Assembly: GCA_020161265.1 (NCBI GenBank)
Contig: JAIUOC010000009.1
Coordinates: 62,001 to 126,000, forward strand
DNA: 64,000 nt
Direction: 5' to 3'
Source: Chloroflexota bacterium
Lineage (GTDB): Bacteria > Chloroflexota > Chloroflexia > Chloroflexales > Herpetosiphonaceae
Every line of letters begins with the position of its first letter. Within the stretch, counting starts at the first letter, position 1. The notes beneath the pieces are model-generated. The model was not told the DNA's origin. It ran no database searches and worked only from the letters and a program-made list of their open reading frames with translations. Below, piece by piece: positions 1-8,936 of this stretch. The position numbers were made by a program, and so were the translations under genes.

Positions 1-1
1 C

Positions 2-613
2 AGTGTGCGTTTTGCCCGCTCGCCTAGCGATGCCGATGAGATTATTAAATCACAACTTGTGCGCTTATCACGGCCCAGCGAGTGGGTTTTAGTCTCATCG
101 GATCGGGCGATTACCTCGGTGGCTGATGCAGTTGGCGCTCGGGTGATTACGGCGCGTGATTTTGCTGCATTGCTTGAATCGATGGGCGCGGCTGACCCCA
201 ATGCCCCGACCCACCAAGAAATGCATGCCCACGTTCGCCAAGATCAACTGCCAGAATGGCTGGATTTTTTTGGCATTGATAAAGAAAGTGCTGAGAGCAA
301 GGTTGACTTGACGCGCAAACCCAAGCCAAATCAACCAACGCAGCAGCGCAGTGCCACCCAAGCCAAACGGCGCTCGCCGCAGGCTGCTAAACCAATTGTT
401 GTGCCACAGCCGCCAGAGCGTTGGCAATTGCCACCACGCCGCAAAGATCAGCCTGATCCGATTCCGCGTGATGCTGATGGCCGACCACGACTCTCGCGCG
501 GTGGTAAAAACCCCCAAGCTAGCACTGGCGAACGGCTGCATAAACCACCGCCGCCAGTTCACCCAGATGAGATTGATGAGTGGCTCGAATTTTTTGGGGC
601 TGATGAGCAATAA
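2..613 (+). CDS. YacP-like NYN domain protein, 5' truncated
   Basis: The reading frame is open to the window edge, so the true start lies upstream. The first 60 residues read like the C-terminal half of a YacP/NYN (PIN-like) ribonuclease domain: an acidic ADEII motif, then VLVSSDRAI and GARVITARDF, the usual last strands. Family members are metal-dependent RNA nucleases or RNA-binding proteins. The rest is a Pro/Lys/Arg/Gln-rich, probably disordered linker. It is bracketed by two copies of a short acidic-aromatic motif, LPEWLDFFG near residue 80 and IDEWLEFFG at the C-terminus. These could be binding peptides, which is inference. fni starts 12 nt downstream, so the two are probably cotranscribed. 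Confidence 0.7.
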   Translation, partial: SVRFARSPSDADEIIKSQLVRLSRPSEWVLVSSDRAITSVADAVGARVITARDFAALLESMGAADPNAPTHQEMHAHVRQDQLPEWLDFFGIDKESAESKVDLTRKPKPNQPTQQRSATQAKRRSPQAAKPIVVPQPPERWQLPPRRKDQPDPIPRDADGRPRLSRGGKNPQASTGERLHKPPPPVHPDEIDEWLEFFGADEQ

Positions 614-625
614 CGAGGCTGGATC

Positions 626-1660
626 ATGACAGAAACTGCAACCGAAGGCCGTAAAATCGATCATGTTAATATTGTGATTAAAGAAGATGTCAACGCCAAA
701 GGCATAACAACTGGCTTTGGGCGTTATCATTTTGAGCATGATGCTCTGCCAGAATTGGATATGCGCAAGATTGATTTGAGCACGACATTTTTGGGCAAGC
801 AACTCAAAGCACCATTTTTAATTAGCTCGATGACTGGTGGCGCTGCGCCAACTGAGAAAATTAATTTACAATTGGCCGAAGCAGCGCAGGCCTTGGGCGT
901 GGCAATGGGTGTTGGTTCGCAACGGGCAGCAATTTTCGACCCAAGTGTTGCTGCTTCGTATCAAGTGCGCCGCGTTGCACCTGATATTGCCTTGTTTGCC
1001 AATTTGGGCGCGGTGCAACTCAATTACGGCTATGGCGTTGAACAATGCCAACGCGCAGTTGATATGATTCAAGCTGATGCGCTGATTTTGCATTTTAATG
1101 CCTTGCAAGAGGCAGTCCAGCCTGAAGGCGACACCAATTTTGCAGGCTTATTGCAAAAAGTTGAGGCGATTTGTCGTGCCTTGCCCGTGCCAGTTATTGC
1201 CAAGGAAGTTGGCAATGGCATTGGAGCTAAAGCCGCCAAGCGTTTAGTTGAAGCTGGCGTGCAGGCGATCGATGTGGCGGGTGCTGGTGGCACAAGTTGG
1301 AGCGAAGTCGAACGCTTTCGCCATCGCACTCAGGCAGGTCAACGGATTGCTGCCACCTTCGCAGGCTGGGGCATTCCAACCACCGAGGCAATTAAGCAGG
1401 TACGAGCAGCGTTGCCAAGCATTGGGATTATTGGCTCTGGTGGATTGCGCAGCGGGCTAGATTTGGCCAAAGCGATTGCGCTCGGCGCTGATTTAGGCGC
1501 ATCTGCCGCACCAAATTTATTAGCCCAAAACGATGGCGGCAGCGAAGCCGTCTACGAAGCCATTTTGGCAGTAATTGACGAATTGCGGATCAGCATGTTT
1601 TGCACTGGAGCGGCCAATCTGGCAGAATTACGCCAAACACCCTTATACTCGGTTGGCTAA
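626..1660 (+). CDS. fni: Isopentenyl-diphosphate delta-isomerase, type 2 (FMN-dependent)
   Basis: Interconverts isopentenyl and dimethylallyl diphosphate, using reduced FMN and Mg2+ in the cytosol, and supplies isoprenoids for quinones, carotenoids and undecaprenyl phosphate. The 344 residues match the family length. Visible hallmarks are the N-terminal KIDHV (residues 10-14), SSMTGG (67-72), GVGSQR (95-100), the TIM-barrel segments VIAKEVGNGIG and IDVAGAGGTSW, and the FMN-phosphate loop GIIGSGGLRSG. The ATG is preceded by GAGG 8-9 nt upstream. It follows the NYN gene by 12 nt and precedes the GNAT gene by 21 nt. No other isoprenoid gene is in the window. Confidence 0.95.
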   Translation: MTETATEGRKIDHVNIVIKEDVNAKGITTGFGRYHFEHDALPELDMRKIDLSTTFLGKQLKAPFLISSMTGGAAPTEKINLQLAEAAQALGVAMGVGSQRAAIFDPSVAASYQVRRVAPDIALFANLGAVQLNYGYGVEQCQRAVDMIQADALILHFNALQEAVQPEGDTNFAGLLQKVEAICRALPVPVIAKEVGNGIGAKAAKRLVEAGVQAIDVAGAGGTSWSEVERFRHRTQAGQRIAATFAGWGIPTTEAIKQVRAALPSIGIIGSGGLRSGLDLAKAIALGADLGASAAPNLLAQNDGGSEAVYEAILAVIDELRISMFCTGAANLAELRQTPLYSVG

Positions 1661-1681
1661 GTTTTTCGAGAAAGTAGTTTC

Positions 1682-2191
1682 ATGAGTAAAACCTTGGATA
1701 TTATCATTCGGGCTTTGGAGCCAGATGATTACCTTGACCTTGCAACCGTATTTAGCGGGCCAAATGTGCTTGATGGATCGTTGCATGTGCCGTTTCCTTC
1801 GCAGGATGTCTGGCGGCGACGGGTGGAAAACCCCGATACCGAAACGCCGCGCTTGGTTGCCACAATCGATGCCATGGTTGTTGGTATCATCAGTTTGGAG
1901 ATTGGCGAGGGTCGGCGACGGCATGCTGGTGATTTGGAGCTAGCGGTACGCGACGATTATCAAGGTCGTGGGATTGGCGCAGCCTTGATGGCAGCCATGA
2001 TCGATTTGGCCGAAAATTGGCTTGGCCTCAGTCGGCTTGAAATCGTCGTTTTTACCGATAACACGCCAGCGATTACGCTCTACAAGCGCTTTGATTTCGC
2101 GGTCGAAGGCACATTGCGCAACTATGCCTATCGTGGTGGTAAGCTCAGCGATGCCTACACCATGGCCCGTTTAGCGCCAACGTCTGCCTGA
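1682..2191 (+). CDS. GNAT family N-acetyltransferase
   Basis: A 169-residue single-domain acetyltransferase of the RimI/PhnO-like GNAT fold. The acetyl-CoA pyrophosphate loop is QGRGIG (residues 94-99), after the strand DLELAVRDDY. The C-terminal part has the usual N-T-P-A-I-x-L-Y-x-x-x-F pattern (motif B) seen in N-terminal or small-molecule acetyltransferases. The substrate cannot be told from sequence. It lies 21 nt after fni and may be the last gene of that operon. A conserved insertion near residues 30-60 (FPSQDVWRRR) resembles GNATs annotated as L-amino-acid or phosphinothricin-type enzymes, but that is weak. Confidence 0.85.
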   Translation: MSKTLDIIIRALEPDDYLDLATVFSGPNVLDGSLHVPFPSQDVWRRRVENPDTETPRLVATIDAMVVGIISLEIGEGRRRHAGDLELAVRDDYQGRGIGAALMAAMIDLAENWLGLSRLEIVVFTDNTPAITLYKRFDFAVEGTLRNYAYRGGKLSDAYTMARLAPTSA

Positions 2192-2335
2192 TGTTCAACT
2201 GATGGTTAGCTGAAAAAGCCCCAAATTTTGCAACTTGGCAATCTGAGCATGGTAGAATACCCGAGGCGGCGCGAGCCGCCTTGTTGTATATATCTGGCGA
2301 CCATCACACCGAAATCAAAGGGGTATGTGTCTACT

Positions 2336-5300
2336 ATGCGTCAAACTCGAAATGTAATCTCACGGCGACAACGCCGAACTACACGATTTATTCCCTCACG
2401 GCTTGGCAATAAGCAAGCTCCACGCCCTATGGGTCGCCGCATTGTGCTGGCCTTTGTGGGCTTGTTGGTGGCTGGGCTAGTGCTGATGGGCGTGGCTGGG
2501 GTAGCCATGGCCGTTACCTACAACGGTATTGCCGCCAACCTCAAGCCACGGCTTGATCAAATTCATACCTATACGGCCTTTCAGCCATCGAAAATTTATG
2601 ATCGCAATGGCACGTTGTTGTATGAATTTGTCGGTGAAGGTCGGCGTACCCCGGTTAATCTTGATGAAGTTTCTAAGCATTTGATTAACGCCACGGTTGC
2701 TGCCGAAGATGCCTCGTTCTTTGAAAACCCAGGCGTAAACTATTTCAGTATTGCACGGGCAACCTACGCCAATATTACCCAGCAAAGCGTCGGGGCGGGC
2801 GGTGCTTCAACCATTACTCAACAGGTTGTGCGCTTGATCGTGCTGACCCCCGAGGAACGCCAAGATCCCAATATCTATAGCCGTAAGGTCAAAGAAATTA
2901 TCTTGGCCCAAGAGTTGAACACGGTTTATAGCAAAAACGAAATTCTCGAACTGTATCTGAACGAAATTCCTTACGGCAACTTATCGTATGGTATTCAGGC
3001 CGCCGCCCAGAATTATTTCGGGGTTGATGCCAAAGATTTGGATATTGCCCAAGCGTCGTTGCTCGGCGGGATTCCCCAATTGCCCACGACCTATAATCCA
3101 ATGCCGTGGCTCGACGATAATTTGCTGCTCAAAGGAATCAAATTACCCAAAGATGTTTGGATTGATCCGCTTTACGATTTGAGCAATGACATCAAAGGTG
3201 AGATTGCCCCACCCAAAGGTCGGCAAATCGAAGTGCTGCGCCAAATGGTCAAGAATAATTATCTGACCGAACGCGAAGCGCGGGCAGCAGTGGCTAAAGA
3301 TTTACAGTTTGCCAAGCCTGAAGTCAGTTTATTAGCGCCACACTTTGTCTTTTATGTCAAAGATTATTTGCAACAACGCTATGGCGCTGAGGTGGTTTCA
3401 AATGGTGGTCTCAGCATCACCACCACCCTCGATTTAGAAACCCAAAATCTAGCCCAAACCATCGCCTATACCCGTATTCAAGAACTTAACGCCGATCGGC
3501 GCAATATTCACAATGCGGCGGTGGTGGTGATGCAGCCCAACACTGGCCAAATTTTGGGTATGGTTGGCTCGATTGGCTATGATCTTTCCGAAACCACCAC
3601 AACCCCAGGCGAAGAGGGCAACGTGCTTGATGGCAAAGTCAATGTCACGACTGCTTTGCGCCAACCAGGCTCGGCTTTGAAACCATTCACCTATCTTTCG
3701 GGGATGGAGCAATACGTGGCAACTGATGGCGCAAGCGGGATCACTCCTGCCAGTGTGCTGTGGGATGTGCCAACGATTTTCAACCCACGCGGGGTCAAAT
3801 ACGAGCCGCAAAACTTTGATAATCAATTTCATGGGCCATTACGGGCACGGACTGCGGTCGCCAACTCGCTGAATATTCCAGCAGTCAAGGGCTTGAAGGC
3901 CGCTGGCATTCCCGAAACCCTTGATCTATTGCATCGGTTGGGCATTTCGCCGAATGTTTTGGCCAATGACCCAGGCTATTATGGTTTGGCGCTGACCCTT
4001 GGTGGTGGCGAAGTTACCCCATTGGATTTGGCGACAGCCTACAATACGGTTGCCAGCGGTGGCCGCTATTTTGCGCCAACCCCAATTCTCAAAATTACTG
4101 ATGCCCGTGGCAAAACCTTGGAAGAATTCAAGCCCACGCCATTGGCCAACCCCGAAAGCGATACGGTCAGCGATACCAGCAAGTGTGTGATTCCTGAAGG
4201 CGAAGATTATCAATTGGGTGCGCGAGTTCCCAATGGGACTCAATGTGTTGATGGTCGTTTGAACTACATCATCACTAACATGATCAGCGATAACGAAGCG
4301 CGTCGCCCAATCTTCGGTCTGAATAGCATTTTGAAGCTCTCGCAACCATCGGCGGTCAAAACTGGGACAACCAACGACTTCCGCGATGCCTGGGCTTCTG
4401 GCTTTACGCCATTCGTCACCGTTACAGTTTGGACGGGCAATAACAACAACGAGCAAACCGCCCAAGTTGAAAGTACTCAAGGCGGTGGCGTGATTTGGGC
4501 ACGCACGATGGAAGCCATTTTTGCCAATGAAAAGATCATGAATCGCTTGGCAGGTTTCTATGGTGGCATCGAAAATATGCCCCAAAGCTTCGAGAAATCC
4601 TATCCTGGGGTCTATCGCGAGAGCATTTGTGAAATTCCCGGGCCATTCGGTGGCCGCACCGACGAGCTGTTTATTGATGGCTTGGATGCTGGCGGCAAAT
4701 GCGATCTCTACGAAAAAGTCTCGGTTGTGCGGCTAACCGTCACCGATGCTGAGGGCAAAGAAACCACGACCTACTGCCGTCCAGTCGAAGGTGCTGAGTA
4801 TCCCGAAGGCGCAATTTCATCAATTTACGTTTGGAAGTTGCCCGAAAGCAACGACGACGAACGGATCGATCTCAGCAAATGGAAGGGCTACACATCGGAT
4901 CGGGGCAATAGCGGCAACGACGAAGATGAGCCAGTTGCGCTTGATCCAGATAAGTTGCCTGGCTGCGATACGATTGCGCCAACCCCAACTCCAGGCACAC
5001 CAACGCCTGATCCATTGACCCCAACCGTACCAGTGCTGGGGCCAGGTCAAGTTTTGATGCCTAATTTGGTTGGCTATGGCGAAAATCAAGCTCGCCAACA
5101 GTTGATGAGCTTAGGCTTTGCGCCTGATAAGATTGTGGTCGATTATCAAGGCCGTGATCGACTTGGACCTGTGTTTGATCAATATCCAGCCTATGCTGTG
5201 GTCAGCAGCCTACCCGGGGTTGGCTCGGTGGTTGATCTGAATACTGTGATTATTTTGGGCATTCGCTCGCCTGATGGTAGCCAGCCAACCACGGCTCCAC

Positions 5301-5449
5301 CAGCGACAGGCCAGCCAACGACGGCTCCGCCACCAGTTAACCCAACTCCGGCCTTGCCATTGCCAACGCCGATTATCATTCAACCGTCGCCAGTTGAGCC
5401 ATCGCCTGTGCCTGAGCAACCCCAACCAACTCCAGTGGTAACACCCTAA
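2336..5449 (+). CDS. Class A penicillin-binding protein (PBP1-type) with C-terminal PASTA domain
   Basis: Bifunctional peptidoglycan synthase, about 1037 aa from the chosen ATG. Order: basic cytoplasmic tail, one membrane anchor (about residues 33-58), GT51 glycosyltransferase with catalytic Glu at about 124 in EDASFF, transpeptidase with SALK (nucleophile Ser about 446), SLN (about 511-513) and KTGT (about 675), an Asp/Glu-rich linker, one PASTA domain (about 908-976) and a Thr/Pro tail. A PASTA domain on a class A PBP is a trait of monoderm-like walls. Start choice: ATG 2336 lies 12 nt after AAAGGGG. An in-frame GTG at 2327 lies 3 nt after it, and an upstream extension to 2228 has no wall-enzyme features. 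A strong hairpin follows the stop. Confidence 0.95.
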   Translation: MRQTRNVISRRQRRTTRFIPSRLGNKQAPRPMGRRIVLAFVGLLVAGLVLMGVAGVAMAVTYNGIAANLKPRLDQIHTYTAFQPSKIYDRNGTLLYEFVGEGRRTPVNLDEVSKHLINATVAAEDASFFENPGVNYFSIARATYANITQQSVGAGGASTITQQVVRLIVLTPEERQDPNIYSRKVKEIILAQELNTVYSKNEILELYLNEIPYGNLSYGIQAAAQNYFGVDAKDLDIAQASLLGGIPQLPTTYNPMPWLDDNLLLKGIKLPKDVWIDPLYDLSNDIKGEIAPPKGRQIEVLRQMVKNNYLTEREARAAVAKDLQFAKPEVSLLAPHFVFYVKDYLQQRYGAEVVSNGGLSITTTLDLETQNLAQTIAYTRIQELNADRRNIHNAAVVVMQPNTGQILGMVGSIGYDLSETTTTPGEEGNVLDGKVNVTTALRQPGSALKPFTYLSGMEQYVATDGASGITPASVLWDVPTIFNPRGVKYEPQNFDNQFHGPLRARTAVANSLNIPAVKGLKAAGIPETLDLLHRLGISPNVLANDPGYYGLALTLGGGEVTPLDLATAYNTVASGGRYFAPTPILKITDARGKTLEEFKPTPLANPESDTVSDTSKCVIPEGEDYQLGARVPNGTQCVDGRLNYIITNMISDNEARRPIFGLNSILKLSQPSAVKTGTTNDFRDAWASGFTPFVTVTVWTGNNNNEQTAQVESTQGGGVIWARTMEAIFANEKIMNRLAGFYGGIENMPQSFEKSYPGVYRESICEIPGPFGGRTDELFIDGLDAGGKCDLYEKVSVVRLTVTDAEGKETTTYCRPVEGAEYPEGAISSIYVWKLPESNDDERIDLSKWKGYTSDRGNSGNDEDEPVALDPDKLPGCDTIAPTPTPGTPTPDPLTPTVPVLGPGQVLMPNLVGYGENQARQQLMSLGFAPDKIVVDYQGRDRLGPVFDQYPAYAVVSSLPGVGSVVDLNTVIILGIRSPDGSQPTTAPPATGQPTTAPPPVNPTPALPLPTPIIIQPSPVEPSPVPEQPQPTPVVTP

Positions 5450-5459
5450 ATTTCGTAAT

Positions 5460-5489
5460 CGAGCGCTTGTCGTTACCAACAAGCGCTCG
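5460..5489 (+). terminator. Terminator-like hairpin after the PBP gene
   Basis: CGAGCGCTTGT (5460-5470) pairs perfectly with ACAAGCGCTCG (5479-5489): an 11-bp stem with an 8-nt loop, 11 nt after the PBP stop. No T-run follows, so it may be an attenuating or mRNA-stabilising hairpin rather than a classical intrinsic terminator. The surE promoter follows at once. Confidence 0.55.
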
Positions 5490-5493
5490 GCGT

Positions 5494-5523
5494 TTGGCAT
5501 GTCGTGGCATAATGCCCTATAAT
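5494..5523 (+). promoter_or_regulatory. Predicted sigma-70-type promoter of surE
   Basis: TTGGCA at 5494-5499 and a perfect TATAAT at 5518-5523, separated by 18 nt and 40 nt before the surE start. It sits just after the PBP hairpin, consistent with an independent transcription unit surE-pseudophosphatase. Confidence 0.6.
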
Positions 5524-5563
5524 GCCCGCGAATGAGCAGGCTCTGGTGGCCTGAGGAGCGATC

Positions 5564-6331
5564 ATGAACATTTTGCTTTCCAATGATGACGGTGTGCATA
5601 GCCCAGGCTTATTGGCACTGAAATGCCAACTTGAGCAGCTTGGCCGTGTGACCGTGGTTGCGCCAGAGCGCAATTGGAGCGCAGGTAGTCATAGTCGCAC
5701 CTTATTTGCCCCACTGCGGGTCAACGAAGTTCAGCTTGCTGATGGTAGCCCAGCGCTTTCCTGCGATGGCTCGCCTGCCGATTGTGTTGGGCTGGCGCTG
5801 CTCGGCGTGATGGATCATCGGCCTGATTTGGTGGTTTCGGGGATCAATCTTGGAGCCAATCTCGGCCACGATGTCTTATATTCGGGCACGGTGGCGGCGG
5901 CCATGGAAGGCCTTGTGGTTGGCATTCGCTCGATTGCGGTTTCGCTGGTTGATGGCTACAAGCCTGGCAGCGATTTTAGCGTAGCCGCCGATTGGGCTCG
6001 TCGCATCGCCGCAACCGCCATGGAACTACAATTGCCCAGCGATATTTTGTTGAATGTAAATGTGCCACAAGGCTCGGCAGAAATTGTCAACGATGCCAAA
6101 GTTACCCGTTTAGGGCATCGGATTTATCGTGATGAATTGATTAAACGGCTTGATCCACGGGGCCGCCCTTATTATTGGGTTGGCGGGGCCGCGCCTGATG
6201 GCAAGCCCGATGATGGAACCGATTTTGGCGCAGTGGCCAACAACCATGTTTCAATTACGCCGCTGCATTTCGATATGACCAACCTTGATTGGGTGCAACG
6301 ATTAAGTACTGCGATATGGAATAACGCTTAA
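5564..6331 (+). CDS. surE: 5'/3'-nucleotidase SurE
   Basis: Metal-dependent phosphatase that dephosphorylates nucleoside 5'- and 3'-monophosphates (often also short polyphosphate), linked to stationary-phase survival. 255 aa, normal for the family. The metal-binding NDDG is at residues 7-10, the PERNWSAGSHSRT loop carries the conserved Asn/Ser, and SGINLGANLG with DVLYSGTVAAAMEG completes the active site. The start is set by the N-terminal MNILLSNDDG and a GGAG 8 nt upstream. The stop codon is immediately followed by the ATG of the next gene (zero spacing), so the two are translationally coupled. Confidence 0.95.
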   Translation: MNILLSNDDGVHSPGLLALKCQLEQLGRVTVVAPERNWSAGSHSRTLFAPLRVNEVQLADGSPALSCDGSPADCVGLALLGVMDHRPDLVVSGINLGANLGHDVLYSGTVAAAMEGLVVGIRSIAVSLVDGYKPGSDFSVAADWARRIAATAMELQLPSDILLNVNVPQGSAEIVNDAKVTRLGHRIYRDELIKRLDPRGRPYYWVGGAAPDGKPDDGTDFGAVANNHVSITPLHFDMTNLDWVQRLSTAIWNNA

Positions 6332-8923
6332 ATGTCACGTTATAAATTACAAACGTATCAATTTGGAATTGTCAACGGCTTGCGCCAAGATGTTAGCGAT
6401 CGCATTAATAGTGCGATGCCCAATAATTTATTCGCACCTGAGGCTCGCAAAGGCCATTTGTTTGTATTAACCGATGCAGTTAATGAAGGTGCACGCGGCA
6501 AAGAAGCCTGCGATCTGGTAACCCAAACCATTATCAAAACATTTTATGCCGATACCTCATTTAGTATTACCTCAGGTTTGCGCAATGCCTTGAAAACTGC
6601 CAATACCGCGCTGTATGAATTTAATTTCAAGGCCGCGCATCACCAAAAAACTGCGGTTGGTTGTACATGTGCGGTGTTGCGCAACAACGATTTGTATATT
6701 GCTCAAGTTCAGCCAACTCAAGCCTATATTGCCCATCGTGGCCAATTACGGGCGTTGCCAACCAATCCATCGTGGCAAGGCAACGTCAGTAGCTCAACGA
6801 TTATGCCGCCCAACGCACTTGGCACCAGCCTTTTCAGCGAACCAGAAATGTTTCGCAACGTGGTTGAAGCTGGTGATATGTTGGTGCTCTGTTCGAGCCG
6901 CTTGGCGCGGGTGTTGGGGCGAGCCGATGCCGAGCGCATGTTTTGTCTTTCTGAGGCAGCAGCCTCACTGGAAGAATTGTATGCGATTACGCGGCGCAAT
7001 AATTTAAATGAAGCCCACGTTGCGCTGATTGATATGCTGCCGTTTGTTGACCCAAACAGTGAATTGCTCTCGGCTGAAGGTTTGGCCGAACGCGGCAAGG
7101 CTGCGGCCAGCGTGGTTGGCGAATGGATCAGCGATGTGACGGCCAATGCAGCTTTGATGGTGCGCCGCGATAAAGATGATGAAAACGGCGAGCCAAGCTC
7201 AGTTATCGATGAGCTACCGCCAATGCCTGCTGAGCTAGAGGAAGTTGACCCGCGCGATATGGGCTGGCTCAACGAGCGCCCGCGCTATCGCCCCCGCAGT
7301 TTGCGCGATGCCGAGCAATGGCTGCCTAGCTCGTATTTGGGCGAAACCAGCATGGTAGCGGCGATTCAGGCTGCTAGCAGCGCTCCTAGCATCGATTTAA
7401 CCGATATGGAGCCATTGCCAATTGATTTTGCCGCCGTGCCCGTGCCACAACGTGATCCGGTTGTGCCGTTGACTGGCTGGCAAAAATTTACTGCGCCATT
7501 TCGCTATTTGCTCGCAGCAATTGTGACTTTTATTGCCAATTTCGGACGCAGTAGCCGCCCGATTGCTCCGCCACTACCGCGCTTTGCTCAAGCCCGTGGC
7601 GGCGATTTGTCGTATCGGCGTTCGCGACGGCGCAACATTCCATGGACGCTCATCGCACTTTTGATTGTATTAGTTGGCGGCGGTTGGTTCTATGTGCAAG
7701 ATCGTCGCTTGCAAAACACCGAAGCCGCTTATCAAGATAGCTTGAATGTGGCCAATGCCAAATTTGAGGCCGCCGTTCGCGCGACCGATGATCGTGCCGC
7801 CTTGGAAGAATTAGGTGAACTCGATACCCATCTCGAAACCTTGGGGAGCGACCAGGGCTATATGAGCAACCCAACCCGCAAAGCCGATTATCTGGCCTTG
7901 CGCAAAAAATCCGATAATTTGCGGGCGAGCATTGATCGCACCTCGTTCTTGACCGATCTTAAACTGGTGACGACCATGCCAACCAGCGATACAATTGGCA
8001 AATTGATTGTCACACCCAATACTGGCAAGAACGACCTGTATTTTATTGGCACTGAAAATGGCACACTCTACAGCTACAGCGAAGGCAGTAGCAGCCCGCC
8101 GATCAGTTTATTAAAAGATGGCGATGAAATTGCCGGATTGCCAGCAGCGCCAATTCGCAGCGTCATGTTGCGCGAAGGCGAACTAGCAGCGATCGATGCG
8201 CCGCCGAACCTCAATGCGCAATCGAACATTTATTTCTACTTGAGTGATACCAAAACCTGGGTTTCGCGCACAATTCAAGGCAGCGAACTTTGGACACGCC
8301 AGCCATTCCCTGATATCGAGACCTACGGCGGTGGCTTGTATGTCTACGATTTGGGGCGAACTGATAGCGCCACCGCTGGCGAAATTTTGCGCTACCGCTC
8401 CGGCGAGTTTGCCAACCTACCCGAAAATTGGATTACCACATCAACTGGCGATTTCAACACCAAATCCGTCGTTGACGTTGCGATTGACGGGCGGATTTAT
8501 ATGCTCCAGCCTGATGGCACGGTTGGCATTTTCGAGGGCGGAGCACTGATCGATACCGTCACAGTGCCAGCGCTTGATCCACCATTACGCGCTCGACGAT
8601 TGTTCGTTGAGCAAGAAGTGAGTGCTGAAACCTTCCGCGATAATCAAGGCAATTTCTTCATCGTCGATGCAGTCAATCAGCGCATCGTCGAGGTCAATCG
8701 CCAAGGCGAGATTGTGCAACAACTCAAAATGCCGAGCACGAGCACGATCAAGCTGGAATTGCTCAACGATGTTGCGGTGATTGGCAGCGGCTCCAGCAAA
8801 ATGCTCTATCTAGCCAACAGCAATCGAATCTATTCGATGGTGTTGCCATCGCCGCCGCCACCACGCGAAAGCCTGGGCGGCACAACCACAACACCAACGG
8901 TTCAAATTACGCCAACACCATAA
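6332..8923 (+). CDS. PP2C-like pseudophosphatase with membrane span and C-terminal sensor-like domain
   Basis: 863 aa. Residues 1-240 follow the PPM/PP2C fold in strand order, but every catalytic motif is altered. The DGMGG position reads DAVNEGARG, GDS reads QPT (in QVQPTQAYIAHRG), SDGL reads SSRL (in VLCSSRLARVL) and the terminal DN is missing. It therefore probably binds rather than dephosphorylates its partner. A linker of about 190 residues leads to one transmembrane helix (about 436-456, IPWTLIALLIVLVGG). A coil follows, then about 350 residues with repeated beta segments (LYFIGTENGTLYSYSEG, GGLYVYDLGR, GRIYMLQPDGTVGIF) resembling a beta-propeller outside the cell. The tail is Thr/Pro-rich. 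It starts directly at the surE stop. The function is inferred only. Confidence 0.7.
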   Translation: MSRYKLQTYQFGIVNGLRQDVSDRINSAMPNNLFAPEARKGHLFVLTDAVNEGARGKEACDLVTQTIIKTFYADTSFSITSGLRNALKTANTALYEFNFKAAHHQKTAVGCTCAVLRNNDLYIAQVQPTQAYIAHRGQLRALPTNPSWQGNVSSSTIMPPNALGTSLFSEPEMFRNVVEAGDMLVLCSSRLARVLGRADAERMFCLSEAAASLEELYAITRRNNLNEAHVALIDMLPFVDPNSELLSAEGLAERGKAAASVVGEWISDVTANAALMVRRDKDDENGEPSSVIDELPPMPAELEEVDPRDMGWLNERPRYRPRSLRDAEQWLPSSYLGETSMVAAIQAASSAPSIDLTDMEPLPIDFAAVPVPQRDPVVPLTGWQKFTAPFRYLLAAIVTFIANFGRSSRPIAPPLPRFAQARGGDLSYRRSRRRNIPWTLIALLIVLVGGGWFYVQDRRLQNTEAAYQDSLNVANAKFEAAVRATDDRAALEELGELDTHLETLGSDQGYMSNPTRKADYLALRKKSDNLRASIDRTSFLTDLKLVTTMPTSDTIGKLIVTPNTGKNDLYFIGTENGTLYSYSEGSSSPPISLLKDGDEIAGLPAAPIRSVMLREGELAAIDAPPNLNAQSNIYFYLSDTKTWVSRTIQGSELWTRQPFPDIETYGGGLYVYDLGRTDSATAGEILRYRSGEFANLPENWITTSTGDFNTKSVVDVAIDGRIYMLQPDGTVGIFEGGALIDTVTVPALDPPLRARRLFVEQEVSAETFRDNQGNFFIVDAVNQRIVEVNRQGEIVQQLKMPSTSTIKLELLNDVAVIGSGSSKMLYLANSNRIYSMVLPSPPPPRESLGGTTTTPTVQITPTP

Positions 8924-8936
8924 ATAAAGGGGTTTC

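Noticed and set aside
2228..2335. N-terminal extension of the PBP upstream of ATG 2336
   Set aside because: The 36 extra residues have no wall-enzyme features and the ribosome site AAAGGGG lies inside that part, just before the internal start.
3926..4585. 219-codon antisense open frame within the PBP gene
   Set aside because: It mirrors the coding frame of a clearly functional PBP gene, has no ribosome site and no recognisable domain; it is a shadow frame.
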